Positions 61,246-64,000 of a stretch of DNA of 64,000 nucleotides are shown here, in pieces. A model generated the notes under the pieces. It had not been told where the DNA came from. It worked only from the letters and a program-made list of their open reading frames with translations, and did no database searches. The DNA lies in NCBI GenBank assembly GCA_003480425.1, contig QUJA01000011.1:25931-89930 (forward strand). The letters are read 5' to 3'. The stretch comes from Firmicutes bacterium AM31-12AC (GTDB taxonomy: Bacteria; Bacillota; Clostridia; Lachnospirales; Lachnospiraceae). The position numbers were made by a program, and so were the translations under genes. How positions within the stretch are numbered: the first letter of the stretch is position 1; each line of letters opens with the position of its first letter.

Positions 61246-63288
61246 CTATAAAACGATATCGTCTACTTTCTTAAATCCATTTAATTCATATTTTTCGACT
61301 GTATTTCCAGATACGAGATAAAAATATTCCCCTGCATACAGACCTCTTACATTTCCATAACCGGTCATTTCTCTTTCAAATAAACACTTAAAGCCCGATT
61401 CATCATAGGAAAAGATATAATATTTTGTATTCTCCCCATAAGCTACAAAACCAATCATATTTTTTTCGACATCTATCATTGCTGCCTTATACTCATATGT
61501 GACATTGGTCGAATAACAATCTTCCATTACATACTTCTGCACTTCCGCTACATCTTCCGGATTCGAAATATCAAACATGGATAATTTCACACCATTCGTA
61601 GTTGTACCTGTGTCATCAACATCCATTCCAATCCCCAGCAGCAACCCATCTCCATACGGATGCAGATATTCGGAAAATCCAGGGATTTTCAACTCCCCGA
61701 TTATCTGTGGATTTTTTGGATCTGACAAATCTATTGAAAACAATGGATCTGTCTGTTTATATGTTACAACATAACCTGTTTTGCCAATAAATCTTGCAGA
61801 ATAAACTTGTTCATCCTTTGCAATATCCTCAATCTTAGATAATTCATTCAATTTCTCATCCAAGATATAAAGATAATTAGTATCTTCTTGTTTCGCAATT
61901 TCTGAATCTGCTGAATCTCCAAACAAAACCAGTGGCATGATTTCTGAATCTCCATTTGAACTCACAGTCGTAACAAGACGAAGATTCCCCTCGTATTCAT
62001 CTAAACTAAATGAATCATTCAATGTTCCGTCAATTCTTGTCTGTCCGACAGCTTTCAATATTCCGTCCTTATAAGAAATTTTTCTAATACATGTCTGAGT
62101 TACATCAGAGTCATCGGAATTATAATACGATTCACATACATAAATATTGTTCTTGCTGACATATACCAACCCAGAACATCCAAAGATTGCTTTGCTGTCC
62201 ACTTTTTCTTCCGGGTTCTTCAACGAGAAAGAACTTACCACTGTATAAGTATCACCCCTTACATACTGTGGCATACAAATATTACTGTCCTCTACTAATT
62301 TACCCTGTACACTCGGAACATATTCCCCAATCGCATCTCGTCCGTTTACAATGGATGCATTAAAATCACTTAATAAATATACATAATCTCCACTTACACG
62401 CATAGTGTTATAGTTCCCACTCTGCGTTACTTTTCCTTTAGATATTGGTTTATCCGGATTGCTGACATCATAAATCTCGGCTGTTGTTACAATGCGATAA
62501 CTATATGAATCTGTTTCGTCCCCATAATAAGACTCTGTATAAACAACGACCAGTTGATCATCTTTAATATAAATTTCCCTAATATCTTGATTCTTCTCAA
62601 GGCGAATCGTAGCAGCCTGCTCCATATTCTGCTTCTCGATATTCACAATCTCTATTCTATTATTGTACATGGTATACAAATTCTTACCATCTGTCTTTAC
62701 GATATCGCCCTCTCCGACTCCATCTTCTCTGACATTCGTATCCGAATAATCTGAGGATACCATACCACTGTCTGCTGCCTGCATGGAAGCTGTATCTGAA
62801 GATGCTACTGCTTTTTCCGATGAACTGTCCATGGGTGCACCTTCAGCACTATATGTTGCAGCACCACCTCTTGCTTGCACTGACTGGCTCTCTTCCTGTG
62901 CTTTAACATAATCATAAACTTCATCATAATCTTTAGCCGATGCAATCTGGGACCCCGCTGCTGCCTTCTCCGTGTTTTTTGATTTTGTTTTTTCCTTCGA
63001 TGATGCCGTATAATTGGAATCTGACTTCTTATCCAACTGTACCCCTACAGCAGTTCCTCCTACTATCACCGCACAACATGCTGCTGCGATTGCTGTATAT
63101 ATCGGCTTCCATCTCTTTACCTTTTGTTCAGTATGTTCCCGCAGCATCAATTCGATCCGCTCCGGTTTTAACTTATCCGGAACTTCTATTTTATCTGCTT
63201 CTTCACGAAGCTCATTCCCTATCTTTCTGTCCTTCTCATCTTCAAACTGTTCTTCTGTAACATGACTTTTCAACTCTTTTCCGCTCAT
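61246..63288 (-). CDS. Membrane beta-propeller protein, partner of the ECF sigma factor
   Basis: 680 residues. About 75 cytoplasmic residues rich in E, K and R (EEQFEDEKDRK...), one membrane segment (about 79-101, YTAIAAACCAVIVGGTAVGVQL), a Ser/Ala-rich linker (about 105-195), then an extracellular beta-propeller of about 450 residues (repeats such as DIVKTDGKNLYTMYNNRIEIVNI, SGDYVYLLSDFNASIV). This is the type of secreted protein with C-terminal propeller found behind ECF sigma genes. The cytoplasmic part may act as an anti-sigma; that is inference from the pairing and topology. Confidence 0.78.
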   Translation of the reverse strand: MSGKELKSHVTEEQFEDEKDRKIGNELREEADKIEVPDKLKPERIELMLREHTEQKVKRWKPIYTAIAAACCAVIVGGTAVGVQLDKKSDSNYTASSKEKTKSKNTEKAAAGSQIASAKDYDEVYDYVKAQEESQSVQARGGAATYSAEGAPMDSSSEKAVASSDTASMQAADSGMVSSDYSDTNVREDGVGEGDIVKTDGKNLYTMYNNRIEIVNIEKQNMEQAATIRLEKNQDIREIYIKDDQLVVVYTESYYGDETDSYSYRIVTTAEIYDVSNPDKPISKGKVTQSGNYNTMRVSGDYVYLLSDFNASIVNGRDAIGEYVPSVQGKLVEDSNICMPQYVRGDTYTVVSSFSLKNPEEKVDSKAIFGCSGLVYVSKNNIYVCESYYNSDDSDVTQTCIRKISYKDGILKAVGQTRIDGTLNDSFSLDEYEGNLRLVTTVSSNGDSEIMPLVLFGDSADSEIAKQEDTNYLYILDEKLNELSKIEDIAKDEQVYSARFIGKTGYVVTYKQTDPLFSIDLSDPKNPQIIGELKIPGFSEYLHPYGDGLLLGIGMDVDDTGTTTNGVKLSMFDISNPEDVAEVQKYVMEDCYSTNVTYEYKAAMIDVEKNMIGFVAYGENTKYYIFSYDESGFKCLFEREMTGYGNVRGLYAGEYFYLVSGNTVEKYELNGFKKVDDIVL

Positions 63289-63303
63289 AATTCCAACTCC
63301 CTT

Positions 63304-63816
63304 CTATGCAAGATTCTTACGAAGCTTCTCCAATGCTCTTGACTTTTTCGAACGCACTGTAGCCGGATTCATAGCCAACATATGTCCTATCTCTTCGCTG
63401 GAATATCCTTCTAAAATAGAACAAGATAAAATCATCCTCTCTTCACCATCTAACATCTGAAATGCTTGTAAAAGATCATAATTCTCTTCCTGCGATACCT
63501 CTTCTGCCGTAATCTCATCCTTTAATTCTTCCGTCTCACTGTTCTGCTTGAAATGCTTTTTACACTGATTCATCAATATCGTAAAAATCCAGCTGCGGAA
63601 AGACTCTTCTTTTTTCAATTTTTTTATGTTCTCATATGCGGCAATAACAGTCTCACTTACAACATCTTCCGCATCCTGGCTATGTTTCATTGTATATAAC
63701 GCAAATTTATAAAGTTCCTGATAAAGTTGTGCATATAACTCGGAAAATGCTTTTATATCTCCTCGCTTTGCCTTATGAATCAACTTTAATTCAGAATTAA
63801 ACTCATAACGACTCAT
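63304..63816 (-). CDS. ECF-type RNA polymerase sigma factor
   Basis: 170 residues. Region 2: FSELYAQLYQELYKFALYTMKHSQDAEDVVSETVIAAYENIKKL...FRSWIFTILMNQCKKHF; region 4: RMILSCSILEGYSSEEIGHMLAMNPATVRSKKSRALEKLRKNL. It lies 15 bp before the beta-propeller gene. The promoter it recognises is unknown. Confidence 0.92.
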   Translation of the reverse strand: MSRYEFNSELKLIHKAKRGDIKAFSELYAQLYQELYKFALYTMKHSQDAEDVVSETVIAAYENIKKLKKEESFRSWIFTILMNQCKKHFKQNSETEELKDEITAEEVSQEENYDLLQAFQMLDGEERMILSCSILEGYSSEEIGHMLAMNPATVRSKKSRALEKLRKNLA

Positions 63817-64000
63817 GCATCCGCCCCCTTTCTTTTTTCTTGTATATCTATTAGAGTTAAAAAATCTGTCTTTTGTTGCATGATTTCTGATCTATAAATG
63901 AGCAAATCCAAAATATTGCACAAAAGAAAGACACCCTCTGTAGAAGGATGTATAATTGAAGTACCAACAAACAACATACTCACTCAAACAAGGGGGTGTC
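63817..64000. other. Window end, possible start of an insertion sequence
   Basis: No gene. GACACCCTC (about 63935) and GGGGGTGTC (63992-64000) are near-inverted and enclose TATAAT. The arrangement is reminiscent of the promoter-bearing left end of an insertion sequence whose transposase gene would begin just beyond the window. This cannot be confirmed here. Confidence 0.3.

Overview
The window looks like a chromosomal segment of a low-GC, spore-forming Clostridia, most likely a Lachnospiraceae gut commensal. The signs are an AT-rich sequence, strong GGAGG ribosome sites, the Firmicute cluster HU-rlbA-yabP-yabQ-divIC-spoIIE-tilS-hpt-ftsH in the Bacillus/Clostridium order, a CotS-type coat kinase, and large secreted proteins built of clostridial ChW (hydrophobic, conserved W) repeats. 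Almost every gene is on the minus strand. Genus-level identity cannot be settled from sequence reading alone.

Layout. (1) 1-7,565: a minus-strand glycan operon with its own TTGACA/17/TATACT promoter: two GT2 glycosyltransferases, a DUF2304 protein, an ABC exporter pair (Wzm/Wzt or TagGH type), a small membrane protein and two related large glycosyltransferases, the last cut by the window edge. (2) 7,609-15,570: a D-alanylation (dlt) operon, dltA - ChW/transglutaminase protein - lipoprotein - dltB - dltD - dltC. Its promoter has a ten-G run filling half of the -35/-10 spacer, the layout expected of a phase-variable switch. (3) 15,740-22,307: a plus-strand flippase, a ChW-repeat glucosaminidase, an LtaS-like phosphoglycerol transferase and a small protein. 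Blocks 1-3 form one cell-envelope island. (4) 22,418-25,297: nadB-nadC-niaR with a palindromic NiaR-type operator over the promoter. (5) 25,403-30,979: a HipA-like kinase with a small partner, metG and a GH13 amylase. (6) 31,010-39,538: ftsH, hpt, tilS, a SpoIIE lacking its membrane domain, the division and sporulation cluster, HU and cotS. (7) 39,605-49,756: CCA-adding enzyme, asnS, a large pseudo-peptidase-like membrane protein, a methyltransferase and a two-component system.

(8) 49,757-56,282: the non-coding stretch beside the response regulator holds two tandem, paralogous candidate small RNAs. Each has an 11-bp direct repeat just upstream of a TATAAT box, a 5' hairpin, an unpaired C-rich run and a terminator. 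A 5.8-kb integrative mobilizable element (tyrosine integrase, Xis, MobT relaxase with a Tn916/ICEBs1-type oriT, HelP-like protein, XRE regulator and cargo) is inserted in the 3' part of the second RNA. It supplies a replacement terminator at one end and leaves the original terminator 5.8 kb away at the other. (9) 56,283-64,000: a lipase-like hydrolase, citrate synthase, rsmA, tatD, a sigma-70-like protein without region 4, and an ECF sigma factor paired with a membrane beta-propeller protein.

The strongest candidates for something undescribed are the poly-G promoter switch of the extended dlt operon, and the tandem small RNAs next to a two-component system that serve as an element's attachment site.
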